From Saccharibacillus sacchari DSM 19268 (GTDB lineage Bacteria > Bacillota > Bacilli > Paenibacillales > Paenibacillaceae), in assembly GCF_000585395.1 (NCBI RefSeq), contig NZ_KK073875.1:4102600-4166599 (forward strand): DNA of 64,000 nucleotides, in the 5' to 3' direction. The notes under the pieces were generated by a model that saw only the letters and a program-made list of their open reading frames with translations, ran no database searches and was not told where the DNA came from. This document shows positions 10,846 to 19,929 of this stretch, piece by piece (the stretch's first letter is position 1; each line of letters begins with the position of its first letter). A program made the position numbers and the translations under genes.

Positions 10846-11013
10846 CTGTTTAACGCCTCCTCGATTTGTCCGTCCGTCAAGGCATGTCTTCGGCCTCATT
10901 GCGAAAGGTTCCGAAATATGCCCGATGAGCCGGGTTGTTTCCTTATGCACGTTATGCTCGATAGCCTTTATTCCAACTCTATACGATTTTTGATCGATGT
11001 TAGTTTAAATGAC

Positions 11014-11043
11014 TTGGCAAATGCGATTGATTAATTGTAGAAT
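11014..11043 (+). promoter_or_regulatory. Predicted sigma-A promoter of pucR
   Basis: TTGGCA at 11014-11019 and TAGAAT at 11038-11043 are separated by 18 bases and each matches the vegetative consensus at five of six positions. It lies about 80 bases upstream of the pucR start. Confidence 0.55.
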
Positions 11044-11102
11044 AAAACCACATTGAAATCATTCACGAAATTGTAGAAGAATTAAAAGACTCGTTGTACA
11101 CG

Positions 11103-11115
11103 TTAACCAAAGGGG
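11103..11115 (-). promoter_or_regulatory. PucR-box-like operator in the pucR leader
   Basis: The minus strand reads CCCCTTTGGTTAA, matching the CNTTGGTTAA core of the B. subtilis PucR box but not its A/T-rich flank. The site is between the predicted promoter and the pucR start and overlaps the probable ribosome-binding region, which would suit autoregulation. Confidence 0.5.
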
Positions 11116-11125
11116 CACGAAAACC

Positions 11126-12757
11126 ATGAAACTTAACGACTTATTGAAACTGCCCGTATTTGACGAAACCATGATCGCAGCGGGAGCAAATGGATTGAAT
11201 CGCGAGGTCTATACCGTCAATATGATGGACGCTCCCGATATTATCTCTTATTTAAAACCAAATGAACTCCTGATTACAACTGCTTTTCATTTAAAAGATG
11301 ATTTGATTGCCCTGCTGGAACTTATTCGCGTCATGAGCGCTCAAGGGTGTGCGGCGCTTGGCATTAAAAGCAAACGATACCTCGGCGGCATACCGCAATC
11401 AGCCGTACAGTTAGCCGATGAGCTAAACCTTCCGCTGTTGGAACTCCCTTCCAACATCTCGCTTGGAGATATCGTTAACAAATCGCTTAGCCATATCCTC
11501 GACATGCGGACAACCGAACTTCACAACGCCATGCAAACCCACCGCCAATTCACCCAACAAATCATGAGCGGCCAAGGCATTCCCAAGCTGCTTGATCAAC
11601 TGTCTTCCCTGCTCCATCTGCCCGTCGTCTTGCTCGGTCCCTATTTGCAGCCGATCTCGGGACAGTTTACCCGCAACTCGACTGCCGCAAGACTCGAAGT
11701 TTCTTTGGCTGGCGGAGGACATCTTCTCGCGACGACTTCGATTTGTTCCTCCTTTTCGCTGCTGGACGAACAACGCGAGACGCTGACCCTTTTCCCCGTT
11801 TATACGCATAGACAGCTGCACTACTTATGTATCGAAGGCTTTGTGCCATTGTCTGAAAGTTCATTGATCCTGACGATCGAGCAGGCAACCAATGTAATCG
11901 CATTTGAATTAATGAAAGAAAATGCGCTTAAACAGAATCGTCGGCGCATCCAAAACGACTTCTTCGCCAACTTTATCGGAGGCGCATTTTCAGGTAGCGA
12001 AGAGATCGCTAGCCGCGGACGCGAATTCGGATTGTCCGGCGACCAACGTTATATTTGCGCGGTTGCCAAGCTGGACGGCGCGGAAAAAACGACTTCTTTC
12101 GTCCAATACAAGGCGGAGCAGGATCGGATCGCCGAACATCTCGAAGCCGAGCTGACCAACTTCCGCTACCCCGTTCACCTATTCACTCATGACCGTGCCT
12201 ATGTGCTGCTCATGCCTCTGATCGATGATTGGAAAACAGTGGAGCCTTCCTTCGTGTCGCTGCTGGAGAGACTGCAACACAAAATCTCGACGCATTACGG
12301 CTCCGACCTGTCATTGGGCTTCAGCAGCTACGCCCAACCGCTCGCCCATGTTCCGATCTCTTACAAGGAAGCGAACGAAGCTCTTTATTTCGGCGGAATT
12401 GCAGGCAAGAGCCGTTTTATCGAAATTTATCAGCCCAAAGAAGTGCCCGAAATTCTGCGCATGATTCCTTACGAGCACCTGCGCAAGTTTTATACGGACA
12501 CGATGCAAGGCTTTACGGATGAGACGCTAAAAGACCATCATATGCTGCTTCAAACGCTGTCCGTATATATGGAGACGCACTGTCAGCTCGCAGAAACGGC
12601 CAAGCGGCTGTACATCCACCGCAATACCGTAATCTATCGATTGGAAAAATGTGAAGAGATCATCGGGCGCAGCTTGAAAGACCCGGAAGAAACGCTGCGG
12701 CTGCGAATGGCGTTTCGGATCAAAGCGCTGCTGCCTGAAGGCGCAACGTCGAAATAA
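11126..12757 (+). CDS. pucR: PucR-family purine catabolism regulator
   Basis: A 543-aa cytoplasmic regulator, close to B. subtilis PucR (531 aa). The N-terminal ~130 residues are the PucR sensing domain (MKLNDLLKLPVFDETMIAAG, SYLKPNELLITTAFHLK). A GGDEF-like middle and a C-terminal PucR helix-turn-helix follow (LLQTLSVYMETHCQLAETAK, RLYIHRNTVIYRLEKCEEI). In B. subtilis PucR senses purine breakdown products and switches the puc genes. The gene lies divergent from pucG and carries a PucR-box-like site in its leader. A terminator follows. Confidence 0.9.
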   Translation: MKLNDLLKLPVFDETMIAAGANGLNREVYTVNMMDAPDIISYLKPNELLITTAFHLKDDLIALLELIRVMSAQGCAALGIKSKRYLGGIPQSAVQLADELNLPLLELPSNISLGDIVNKSLSHILDMRTTELHNAMQTHRQFTQQIMSGQGIPKLLDQLSSLLHLPVVLLGPYLQPISGQFTRNSTAARLEVSLAGGGHLLATTSICSSFSLLDEQRETLTLFPVYTHRQLHYLCIEGFVPLSESSLILTIEQATNVIAFELMKENALKQNRRRIQNDFFANFIGGAFSGSEEIASRGREFGLSGDQRYICAVAKLDGAEKTTSFVQYKAEQDRIAEHLEAELTNFRYPVHLFTHDRAYVLLMPLIDDWKTVEPSFVSLLERLQHKISTHYGSDLSLGFSSYAQPLAHVPISYKEANEALYFGGIAGKSRFIEIYQPKEVPEILRMIPYEHLRKFYTDTMQGFTDETLKDHHMLLQTLSVYMETHCQLAETAKRLYIHRNTVIYRLEKCEEIIGRSLKDPEETLRLRMAFRIKALLPEGATSK

Positions 12758-12765
12758 TTAACGCG

Positions 12766-12811
12766 AAAAGATCGCTACCGGTCCGAAAGGATGCAGTAAG
12801 CGATCTTTTTT
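12766..12811 (+). terminator. Terminator downstream of pucR
   Basis: AAAAGATCGCT at 12766-12776 pairs with the AGCGATCTTTT region at 12799-12811, followed by T residues on the plus strand. It starts nine bases after the pucR stop. The stem may also serve the convergent SMI1/KNR4 gene. Confidence 0.8.
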
Positions 12812-12827
12812 GCAACATAGATTCGGT

Positions 12828-13292
12828 TCAGTGTCCCCGCTCTTGCAGCAACCGATCCAAGAACCCGACAAAGCTATCCGCATATTCCTCCGGTTCCGCG
12901 CCAAAAGGTTCGAACAACATAATCGGATATTCGACCGGTACGTCTGGCTCAACAATCGGCTGCGAGACGTCGAAAAAGAATTCCGCGTCCGCATCCGGCT
13001 TGAATAGGTATAACCGATCTTTCGGAATCCAGTCCTGCTCGATGTTTAACCGATATTGATTGATCAGGTCGTCAGGCGCGTCTTCTTGGAATTCCGGCGG
13101 AGCCAGCGTAAAGATCTCCGTCCCTCCCAGGCGGAGCATTCCGAATTCTTGCAGCCACCATTTGTACGAATCCGGCAGGCGGTAACCCAGCTCTTTTTCC
13201 GCGGCCTCGATCCATTCAGGCTCTACTTTTCCCTTCACCCGGCGTTTGCTTCCGGCGAATCCGTCCAGCCTTCGGCTTAAGTTTTCATGCAT
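12828..13292 (-). CDS. SMI1/KNR4 (SUKH) family protein
   Basis: About 154 aa. The SUKH pattern is clear: VEPEWIEAAEKELGYRLPDS, YKWWLQEFGMLRLGGTEI, then an acidic middle and a C-terminal DSFVGFLDRLLQE helix. SUKH proteins often act as immunity proteins for polymorphic toxins, but many are standalone proteins of unknown role. No toxin lies beside this one. AAAGGA before ATG 13292 supports that start; an ATG at 13316 with GGGAG upstream is the alternative. Probably co-oriented but not tightly coupled with the three genes upstream. Confidence 0.8.
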   Translation of the reverse strand: MHENLSRRLDGFAGSKRRVKGKVEPEWIEAAEKELGYRLPDSYKWWLQEFGMLRLGGTEIFTLAPPEFQEDAPDDLINQYRLNIEQDWIPKDRLYLFKPDADAEFFFDVSQPIVEPDVPVEYPIMLFEPFGAEPEEYADSFVGFLDRLLQERGH

Positions 13293-13335
13293 ATGCGATT
13301 CATCCTTTCCCATCATCTGATTTCGCTCTCCCGGT

Positions 13336-13881
13336 CTATTTCAACACTCCGCCTTTCATATCCTTTTTCATGAGCATGTTTGCCACTTCAAGCGCTTCTG
13401 TTCGGCTTGAGGCAGGCGCGCTGATCATTAAGCCTGAACCGCTGCCCCATCCCGAACCGCCGCCTTCCGTTTCTTCGAAAATATTCAGCGTGACGTTCTG
13501 AAAAGACTTGTCGGCATACAATCTTCCGTACACGAACGTGAACGGTCCAGTATTCGCATCAAAGCCTCCGTAAGAAATCAGATTATTGCCAGCGATGCCG
13601 TTGAGTTTCACTTTGACTTTCCTCTGATTCTCGGTTAATTCCAGTCGGTCGTCTCCCGTATCGATCGTACCCGAAAACGTCGGCGTGCCTTTCCAATCTT
13701 TCCAAACCTCGCCGTCGATCTTTACTTGCACAAGCTCTTCATGCCCCGCATTTGCTTCGCCCAGATGGTATCTCACGCCCTGTACGTCCAAATGAACCGG
13801 TCTGGGCCAGTAAAGGAAAAAAGCTGCTCCCAGGGCGCATAAAACGATCAACGACAACCACCATCTTTTGCTTATTTTCAT
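13336..13881 (-). CDS. Membrane-anchored protein of unknown function
   Basis: A 181-aa protein with one N-terminal membrane segment (WWLSLIVLCALGAAFFLYWP) and an external domain rich in beta-forming residues (VQVKIDGEVWKDWKGTPTFS, VKVKLNGIAGNNLISYGGFD). A Gly-rich stretch (GGGSGWGSGSG) precedes the C-terminal helix. No family is recognised. The start ATG overlaps the stop of the upstream gene (ATGA at 13878-13881), so the two are translationally coupled. A TTG at 13890 is an alternative start. The pair probably forms one envelope unit of unknown role. Confidence 0.7.
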   Translation of the reverse strand: MKISKRWWLSLIVLCALGAAFFLYWPRPVHLDVQGVRYHLGEANAGHEELVQVKIDGEVWKDWKGTPTFSGTIDTGDDRLELTENQRKVKVKLNGIAGNNLISYGGFDANTGPFTFVYGRLYADKSFQNVTLNIFEETEGGGSGWGSGSGLMISAPASSRTEALEVANMLMKKDMKGGVLK

Positions 13882-14282
13882 GAATCCCAAGGCCCCTCTG
13901 TTTTTCCGATTTCGATTTTTTTGCCGGATTCGTTTTTGAAGCGAACCAGACTGTCCGTGTCGATAAACTGTTCGTTATTGGCATAATCGACAATGGCTTT
14001 TGCCGTATAAAAAGTTCCCGAATCGATGACCTGAATTTTCACCCTCTCGTATAATCCTTCGGGCCGACGGTAATAGGCATACGTCCAACCTTCGTCTTCC
14101 AAAAGCAGCAACTGGTCTTCTTTACTCTCCTTCTGGATACGTTCAGCCAGAGCGGGTAAAGCCTGCGTTTCCTCAGCTTCAACATAACGGATGGGCTCAT
14201 AGCGGATAAAGGAAATCGTAACCGCGATCGCGATCACTCCAAGCAACGAAAAAAGGGCCCAATGGCGACGGTACATGCTCAT
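13878..14282 (-). CDS. Small membrane-anchored protein of unknown function
   Basis: A 134-aa protein with an N-terminal membrane anchor (HWALFSLLGVIAIAVTISFI) and an extracytoplasmic region of ~105 residues with no recognisable domain; EDEGWTYAYYRRPEGLYERV and FIDTDSLVRFKNESGKKIEI are the most ordered-looking parts. GGAGG lies seven bases before the ATG. Its stop overlaps the start of the following membrane protein. Both are probably made together and may interact. Confidence 0.7.
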   Translation of the reverse strand: MSMYRRHWALFSLLGVIAIAVTISFIRYEPIRYVEAEETQALPALAERIQKESKEDQLLLLEDEGWTYAYYRRPEGLYERVKIQVIDSGTFYTAKAIVDYANNEQFIDTDSLVRFKNESGKKIEIGKTEGPWDS

Positions 14283-14326
14283 ATCACAACCTCCAGATTA
14301 CGATCAGAGTTGGTTTGCGGCAAAAC

Positions 14327-14821
14327 TCAGTCATTTTCCGTTCCTTTTGCCTTAGGCCAATGAAACCCGCCTAATCCGTACGCGGCACGAATGGTTTCCA
14401 TGTACGTCCGTTCTTCGAAATAAAAAGGACCGAGATCCGGAATCGGCGTTACGCTCGAAGGCGGATAGCCGGTGCTTTCGAATCCGAAATCTTGTCAGAC
14501 TACGCTTCCGTTTTGCAATTTGATCGAAGCGGATACGGCTCCGCATTCCAGATCGCCGCAACCCGGACAAATAAACAGCGCACGCCGATCGTTCGGCAGA
14601 TCGCTTTCTCCGATCAACATCATTTTTTCCATCTGCGACTGCTGAAAATAATCCGGACCGAACCCCAGACATGCCACATGACCGTCTTGGGGATTTAGAT
14701 TCGAGATTCGCTCATATAGCCGCTGGCCGTCAATAATAAAATCCGCATACTCGAACGTGCACGGATACCCTTCGCGTTTTTGCTTGCAAATACTCAATAC
14801 CGATACATCGGACACTTTCAT
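14327..14821 (-). pseudogene. Conserved hypothetical gene interrupted by an in-frame TGA
   Basis: A normal start (MKVSDVSVLSICKQKREGYP) leads to a frame that meets TGA at 14495-14497 after GSVV. The same frame then continues for 55 codons (QDFGFESTGYPPSSV, GPFYFEERTYMETIRAAYGL) to TGA at 14327. The segment after the stop looks like real protein, and from memory of similar proteins the position is tryptophan (VVW-DFG), which would be TGG to TGA. A CxxC-like GCGDLECGA is present before the break. The 108-residue product may still be made. Function is unknown. A sequencing error would give the same picture. Confidence 0.7.
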
Positions 14822-15014
14822 CCCCGCCTTTTCAAATACTGGTTAATCTTTGATCAAATTTCTTCTTCAAAAACCCTTCTTTAAAAAGACGGGATTTCCA
14901 TTTAAATAGTTACGCTTTTGTCGTATAACTCGCTAAATATTCAAAAAAGACCTCAACTATGTTTTAATAGGAATAAGGGTTCGGAAATTCGACGGTTAAG
15001 GAGTGTATACTTAC

Positions 15015-15419
15015 ATGGAAGTCTCGCGTTTTCTTTTACCCAAGGATCAAGTCAAACATATCCCCTCTTCCGCTACGATGCTGGAAGCGATGGATTTGCT
15101 GGAGAAGAATCATTATTCCGCGGTACCGATCATCGACGAGCAAGGCCGCTACGTAGGCACGTTGTCCGAAGGCGATCTGCTTTGGAAACTTAAAAACACG
15201 TTCAACTTCAATCTGGAGATGATGTCCGATATTTCGCTCAGCAGCATCAAGCGGTATCGGCATAACGAATCGGTCGTGATCGATGCGGATATGGAGGATA
15301 TGCTGACCCTCGCCGCTGATCAGAACTTTGTTCCCGTAACGGATCACGACGGCGTATTCCTCGGGATCATCCGCCGCCGCGACATCATCAATTATTACAA
15401 TGACGGGATCATGGACTGA
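15015..15419 (+). CDS. CBS-domain pair protein
   Basis: About 134 aa, almost entirely two CBS motifs: one near the N-terminus (SSATMLEAMDLLEKNHYSAV, PIIDEQGRYVGTLSEGDLLW) and one at the end (LTLAADQNFVPVTDHDG, FLGIIRRRDIINYY). Stand-alone CBS pairs bind adenine nucleotides or c-di-AMP and control partner proteins; size and layout recall the c-di-AMP-binding DarB/CbpB type, but the ligand cannot be read from the sequence. AAGGAG at 14998-15003 supports ATG 15015. An upstream GTG at 15003 would overlap that site and is rejected. Confidence 0.85.
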   Translation: MEVSRFLLPKDQVKHIPSSATMLEAMDLLEKNHYSAVPIIDEQGRYVGTLSEGDLLWKLKNTFNFNLEMMSDISLSSIKRYRHNESVVIDADMEDMLTLAADQNFVPVTDHDGVFLGIIRRRDIINYYNDGIMD

Positions 15420-15437
15420 ATCGATTTTCCAGGCAAT

Positions 15438-15488
15438 AAAAAAGCTTTCCACGACGTTCGCGCAAGCGAATGGTGGAAAGCTTTTTTT
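15438..15488. terminator. Bidirectional terminator between the CBS gene and yitJ
   Basis: AAAAAAGCTTTCCAC at 15438-15452 pairs with GTGGAAAGCTTTTTTT at 15473-15488. The 15-bp stem has A and T runs on both sides, so it can end transcripts from the CBS gene (+) and the metE-yitJ operon (-). Confidence 0.9.
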
Positions 15489-15524
15489 GTTGAGGTATGA
15501 GGGTATTTGTTCGGAAGGTTAGGC

Positions 15525-17420
15525 TTAACTCAATTGGATATTCTGCCCTTTGCGCTTCGCTGCCGCTTCGTGCACGTAACGGGTCAGTTCTGCGGATTGC
15601 TCGTAGCGCAGGAACGGAGTCATGATATACACCCCGCTGAAATATTCCAGAATCACGTCGATCAAAGAGCGGGAAATATTCATGCCTTCTTGCATCGCGG
15701 CTTCTTTATCATGTTTGTAACGCTGCATCCGGCCCAGCACTTCGTCGGTCAGGCGAATGCCCGGCACTTCGTTATGCAGGAAGGAGGCGTTTTGCGCGCT
15801 GATCAGCGGCATGATGCCGATAAAGATTTGCTGCTTCAGATGCTTAGTTGCGTGATAGAGCTCTTCGATCCTTTTTTCGTCGTAAACGGGCTGCGTCATG
15901 AAGTAGTCGGCGCCGGCCGCGATCTTTTTCTCCAGACGCTGCACGCCTTTGTCCAGATGGCGCACGTTCGGATCGAACGCGGCGCCGACCGAAAAGTTCG
16001 CGCGCAGACCGAGCGAGCGGCCCGAAGGCAATCGGCCTTCGTTGAACTGTTTGGTCAACTTGATCAGATCGAACGAATTATAGTCGTAGACGGAGGTCGC
16101 ACCCGGGACGTCGCCGACCTTCGACGGGTCGCCCGTGATCGCGATCATCTGATTGATGCCCGAAGCGGCAAGACCCATCAGATGGGACTGAAGCCCGATC
16201 ATGTTGCGGTCCCGGCAAGCGACGTGCACCAGCGGCTTCACGCCGTACTTGTTTTTGACGACCGAAGCCAGCGACTCATTGGCAATACGCGGACTTGCGA
16301 GCGAATTGTCCGCCAGCGTAAGCGCGTCGATTCCGGCTTCTTTGAGAGCTTGAACGCCTTTGAAAAAGCCCTCGGTACGCAGCGTTCTCGGCGGATCAAG
16401 CTCGACGATAACCGAATGATCTTTCGCCGCAGTGATCTCGTGGAACCGTTTTTCCGCTGGCGGAGTCTCGCCCGTGCTTGCAAGCTCGGCGACCGTCTCG
16501 CGGATTTCGATGCGCTGCGCCTCGGTTTCGGGAAGCGCTTCCGTGATTTTCTCCGTGATTGGCGCTGCACCTTTGACGGCTTCTACCATCGCGGCAACAT
16601 GCTCCGGCGTCGTTCCGCAGCAACCGCCGATCAGGCGTACACCTTCCCCGCGGAGATCCAATGCGCTTTTCCCGAAATAATCGGCTCCCGAGCGGTATCG
16701 GATACGGCCTTCGTTATACTCGGGCAGACCCGCATTCGGATACGCCGACAGGAACGCATGCTTCGGCAGCGGAACCTGCTTCAAATAACGAGTCATATGG
16801 AACGGCCCCAACCGGCAGTTCAAACCGACCACGTCCGCACCCAAATCCTCCAAAATGGCAAACATCTCGGCCAGCGTGCTTCCGTCCTGCAAATAACCGG
16901 AATCCTGCGTCGAGACTTGCGCCACGATCGGCAGATCCGTTTTTTTGCGAGCCAAAGTCAGCGTAGCGCGCAATTCTTCAGGATCGTAAAAGGTTTCCAG
17001 CAACAAACCGTCTACCCCTTCGGACAGCAAAGCTTCGATCTGACGTTCGTTGCTCCGCTTGATCTCGCCGAGCGACACTTCGCCGGGCTTGGTATTGCGG
17101 ATACCGCCGATCGTGCCCAGAACGTAAGCCCCGGTGCCTTCCGCGGCCGAGCGGGCCAACCGGGCGCCTGCCCGGTTGATCGATTCCAGCTCGTACTCCA
17201 GATTATAGCGCTTCAGCTTGTGATCGTTCGCCGCATACGTATTGGTCTGGATCACTTCGGCTCCCGCGCCGAGGTACGCCCGGTGAATCTGGCGCACCTG
17301 CTCGGGACGGGTCAGGTTTAGCTCTTCGAAGCAGCGGTCGATGCCGTTCAGATACAACAGCGTGCCCATCGCCCCATCGGCGACGATCACTCTTGTTCGC
17401 AGTTCGTCGAGCAGCCCCAT
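15525..17420 (-). CDS. yitJ: Bifunctional homocysteine S-methyltransferase / methylenetetrahydrofolate reductase
   Basis: A 631-aa fusion like B. subtilis YitJ. Residues ~1-300 are the homocysteine methyltransferase barrel (VIVADGAMGTLLY, ETFYDPEELRATL) with zinc-ligand cysteines in LNCRLGP near 197 and GGCCGT near 266. Residues ~340-631 are the MTHFR domain (FFKGVQALKEAGIDALTLAD, ITGDPSKVGDVPGATSVYD, YFMTQPVYDEKRIEELYHA). The reductase makes 5-methyl-tetrahydrofolate, the methyl donor for methionine. The ATG overlaps the metE stop (TAATG), so the two are coupled and co-transcribed. Confidence 0.93.
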   Translation of the reverse strand: MGLLDELRTRVIVADGAMGTLLYLNGIDRCFEELNLTRPEQVRQIHRAYLGAGAEVIQTNTYAANDHKLKRYNLEYELESINRAGARLARSAAEGTGAYVLGTIGGIRNTKPGEVSLGEIKRSNERQIEALLSEGVDGLLLETFYDPEELRATLTLARKKTDLPIVAQVSTQDSGYLQDGSTLAEMFAILEDLGADVVGLNCRLGPFHMTRYLKQVPLPKHAFLSAYPNAGLPEYNEGRIRYRSGADYFGKSALDLRGEGVRLIGGCCGTTPEHVAAMVEAVKGAAPITEKITEALPETEAQRIEIRETVAELASTGETPPAEKRFHEITAAKDHSVIVELDPPRTLRTEGFFKGVQALKEAGIDALTLADNSLASPRIANESLASVVKNKYGVKPLVHVACRDRNMIGLQSHLMGLAASGINQMIAITGDPSKVGDVPGATSVYDYNSFDLIKLTKQFNEGRLPSGRSLGLRANFSVGAAFDPNVRHLDKGVQRLEKKIAAGADYFMTQPVYDEKRIEELYHATKHLKQQIFIGIMPLISAQNASFLHNEVPGIRLTDEVLGRMQRYKHDKEAAMQEGMNISRSLIDVILEYFSGVYIMTPFLRYEQSAELTRYVHEAAAKRKGQNIQLS

Positions 17421-19858
17421 TAGATCCGGTCGCCGGTCGCTCCGGCGCCTCCTGCTGCTCCTGCTTTCGCGAACTGTTCGCGCAGTGCGACGGCTGCGGC
17501 AACCATCGTTTTCAGCGACGGGATAACTTCTTCTTCGCGACGCGTTTTCAGACCGCAGTCCGGGTTGATCCAGAATTGGGCCGGATCCAGAACTTCAAGT
17601 GCGCGCTGCGCGATGGATTCGATCTCGGTTTGGTCCGGCAGGCGCGGGCTGTGAATATCGAATACGCCCAGGCCGATGCCTTTGTCGTACGTGTCGTCTT
17701 CGAACGCGGATACCAGGTTGCCGTGGCTGCGCGCCGCTTCGATCGAGATGACGTCGGCATCCAGGTCGGAGATCGCTTGAATGATATCGCCGAACTCGGC
17801 ATAGCACATATGCGTGTGGATTTGCGTCACGTCCTGCACGCTTGTCGTCGAAGCGCGGAATGCGTAGACCGCATCATCCAGGTACGCCTGCCAGTCTTCG
17901 CGTTTGAGCGGAAGACCTTCGCGCAGCGCCGGCTCATCCACTTGGATCATGCCGATACCCGCTTCTTCCAGCGCGCTTACTTCGGAACGAAGCGCAAGAG
18001 CGATCTGGTTCTGCACGACGGAACGGGACAGATCGTCGCGCACGAACGACCAGTTGTAGATCGTGATAGGGCCTGTCAGCATGCCTTTGACCGGTTTTTC
18101 CGTCAGCGATTGCGCGTACGCACTTTCCGTCACCGTCATCGGGCTCAGCAACTTCACGTCTCCGTACAGGATCGGCGGCTTCACGCAGCGGGAACCGTAC
18201 GATTGTACCCAGGCAAAGGACGATGTCGTGAATCCGGCCAGCTGCTCGCCGAAGTATTCGACCATGTCGTTACGCTCGAACTCGCCGTGCACAAGTACAT
18301 CGATGCCGATTTCTTCTTGAATGCGAATCCAACGCTCGGTCTCGGCGTGCAGGAACTCCACATATTGAGCTTCGCTCCACTCGCCTTTTTTCCACTTGCT
18401 GCGCGCTTGACGAACTTCGGTTGTTTGCGGCAGGCTTCCGATCGTTGTTGTCGGCAGCAACGGCAGCGGCCAGTGCTTCGCTTGCACGTCGCGGCGCGTC
18501 GCATAAGGCGACAGGCGTTCCGGACGGTTAGCATCCAATTTGCCCAGTGCGTCGCGTACCGATTCGTCGTTGCGTTCCGGCGAAGCGTTCAGGGCGGCAA
18601 CCGCATCTACGCTTTCCTTGATTTCGGCAGCAGCCGCTTCCTCGCCTTCGTTTAGTGCTTTAACCAAAGTCGCGATTTCCGCCAACTTCTCGTCAGCGAA
18701 GCTCAGACCGTTTTTGATCTTCGCTTCCAGCTTTTCTTCGCTGCGCGTCGTGACCGGCACGTGCAGCAGGCTCGAAGACGGTTGAATGAACAATTCTTTC
18801 GCGTTTGCGGCTTTTTCGATGCGGCGCAGCAGCTCCAGCTTCACGCTCAGGTCGGAACGCCAGATGTTGCGGCCGTCGATGATGCCGACGCCCAGAATCT
18901 TGTCTTGCGGGAAGCCGTTCTTTTCGAGAGCAGCCAGGTTGCGACCGCGATCGTAAACGAAATCAAGACCGATTGCTTGCACCGGAAGCTGTACGACTTC
19001 TTCGTAACGGGATACCGATTCGAAGTACGTTTGCAGCAGGATGTTCAGCTCAGGCGTAGCGGCATCGAAAGCTTCGTAGATTTTACGCAGGCGCGCAACG
19101 TCTTCGTCGCTTGTTTCCAGAACCAGGATCGGCTCGTCGATTTGCACCCATTTTGCCCCGGCTTCGCTCAGTTCTTTCAAGACCTGCACATACAATGGAA
19201 TGAGTTCGTCCAGCAGCGAGTCGAAACGGTCATTTTCGATACCGCGTGCCAGCTTCAGCAACGTCAGCGGGCCTACGATGACAGGTTTGCCGTCGATGCC
19301 GAGTTCTTCTTTGGCTTCGAGGTAGAAGGCCAGTGGACGGTTAACCGTGAGCTTTGGCGTCAGGCCTTGCAATTCAGGTACGATATAGTGATAGTTCGTG
19401 TCGAACCATTTGGTCATCGGCGATGCTGCAAAAGCCTTCGTTCCGCGTGCTACGGCGAAGTAAGCATCCAGGCCGTATACCCCTTGTTCATTCGGAGCAA
19501 AGAATTTCGTGCCTGCATCTTTCGACGCTGCCGGTTCTTCATCGTGAGTCCCGCTTGCGCAGTTGCAATTCTCATCGTGCGAAACGGTGTTGGCGCCGCC
19601 TGTGAAACGCTGCGGCACGAGACCGAACGTGAACGCAGTGTCGAGAATGTGGTCATAAAGCGAGAAGTCGCCGACCGGAATCAATTCCGCTTTCAGGTCG
19701 CGCTGTTTCTTCAGATACTCCAGACGAAGTTTTTTCGTTTCGCTTTCCAACTCGGCTGCGTCGATCTTGCCCGACCAGTGCGCCTCCAGAAGTTTTTTCC
19801 ATTCCCGTTTTTCACCGATTCTCGGATACCCCAAATTCGAACTTTTCGCTTGTGTCAT
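17420..19858 (-). CDS. metE: Cobalamin-independent methionine synthase
   Basis: Transfers the methyl group of 5-methyl-tetrahydrofolate (polyglutamate) to homocysteine in the cytoplasm. N-terminal domain: SSNLGYPRIGEKREWKKLLE and DTAFTFGLVPQRF. Catalytic C-terminal domain: LPTTTIGSLPQT, HGEFERNDMVEYFGE and the zinc ligands in HTHMCYAEFGD and NPDCGLKTR. At 812 aa it is ~50 residues longer than B. subtilis or E. coli MetE; part of the excess is a Cys/His-rich insertion near residues 92-105 (HDENCNCASGTHDE). The frame extends to 19951, but GAGAGGAAG before ATG 19858 and the promoter inside that extension fix the start. Confidence 0.95.
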   Translation of the reverse strand: MTQAKSSNLGYPRIGEKREWKKLLEAHWSGKIDAAELESETKKLRLEYLKKQRDLKAELIPVGDFSLYDHILDTAFTFGLVPQRFTGGANTVSHDENCNCASGTHDEEPAASKDAGTKFFAPNEQGVYGLDAYFAVARGTKAFAASPMTKWFDTNYHYIVPELQGLTPKLTVNRPLAFYLEAKEELGIDGKPVIVGPLTLLKLARGIENDRFDSLLDELIPLYVQVLKELSEAGAKWVQIDEPILVLETSDEDVARLRKIYEAFDAATPELNILLQTYFESVSRYEEVVQLPVQAIGLDFVYDRGRNLAALEKNGFPQDKILGVGIIDGRNIWRSDLSVKLELLRRIEKAANAKELFIQPSSSLLHVPVTTRSEEKLEAKIKNGLSFADEKLAEIATLVKALNEGEEAAAAEIKESVDAVAALNASPERNDESVRDALGKLDANRPERLSPYATRRDVQAKHWPLPLLPTTTIGSLPQTTEVRQARSKWKKGEWSEAQYVEFLHAETERWIRIQEEIGIDVLVHGEFERNDMVEYFGEQLAGFTTSSFAWVQSYGSRCVKPPILYGDVKLLSPMTVTESAYAQSLTEKPVKGMLTGPITIYNWSFVRDDLSRSVVQNQIALALRSEVSALEEAGIGMIQVDEPALREGLPLKREDWQAYLDDAVYAFRASTTSVQDVTQIHTHMCYAEFGDIIQAISDLDADVISIEAARSHGNLVSAFEDDTYDKGIGLGVFDIHSPRLPDQTEIESIAQRALEVLDPAQFWINPDCGLKTRREEEVIPSLKTMVAAAVALREQFAKAGAAGGAGATGDRI

Positions 19859-19929
19859 GTTGATCTTCCTCTCTGCCGGATATTCGGAGGTGCCTGCCTG
19901 TCGGCGGCTCGTCCGTGACTTTGAGTATG

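Noticed and set aside
14327-14821. Selenocysteine or programmed TGA read-through
   Set aside because: No selenocysteine element was recognised, the expected residue is Trp rather than Cys/Sec, and TGA is an ordinary stop elsewhere in the window.
15507-17321. 604-residue plus-strand frame opposite yitJ
   Set aside because: Antisense shadow of a clear enzyme gene; its peptide is rich in Arg/His/Gln with no domain pattern.
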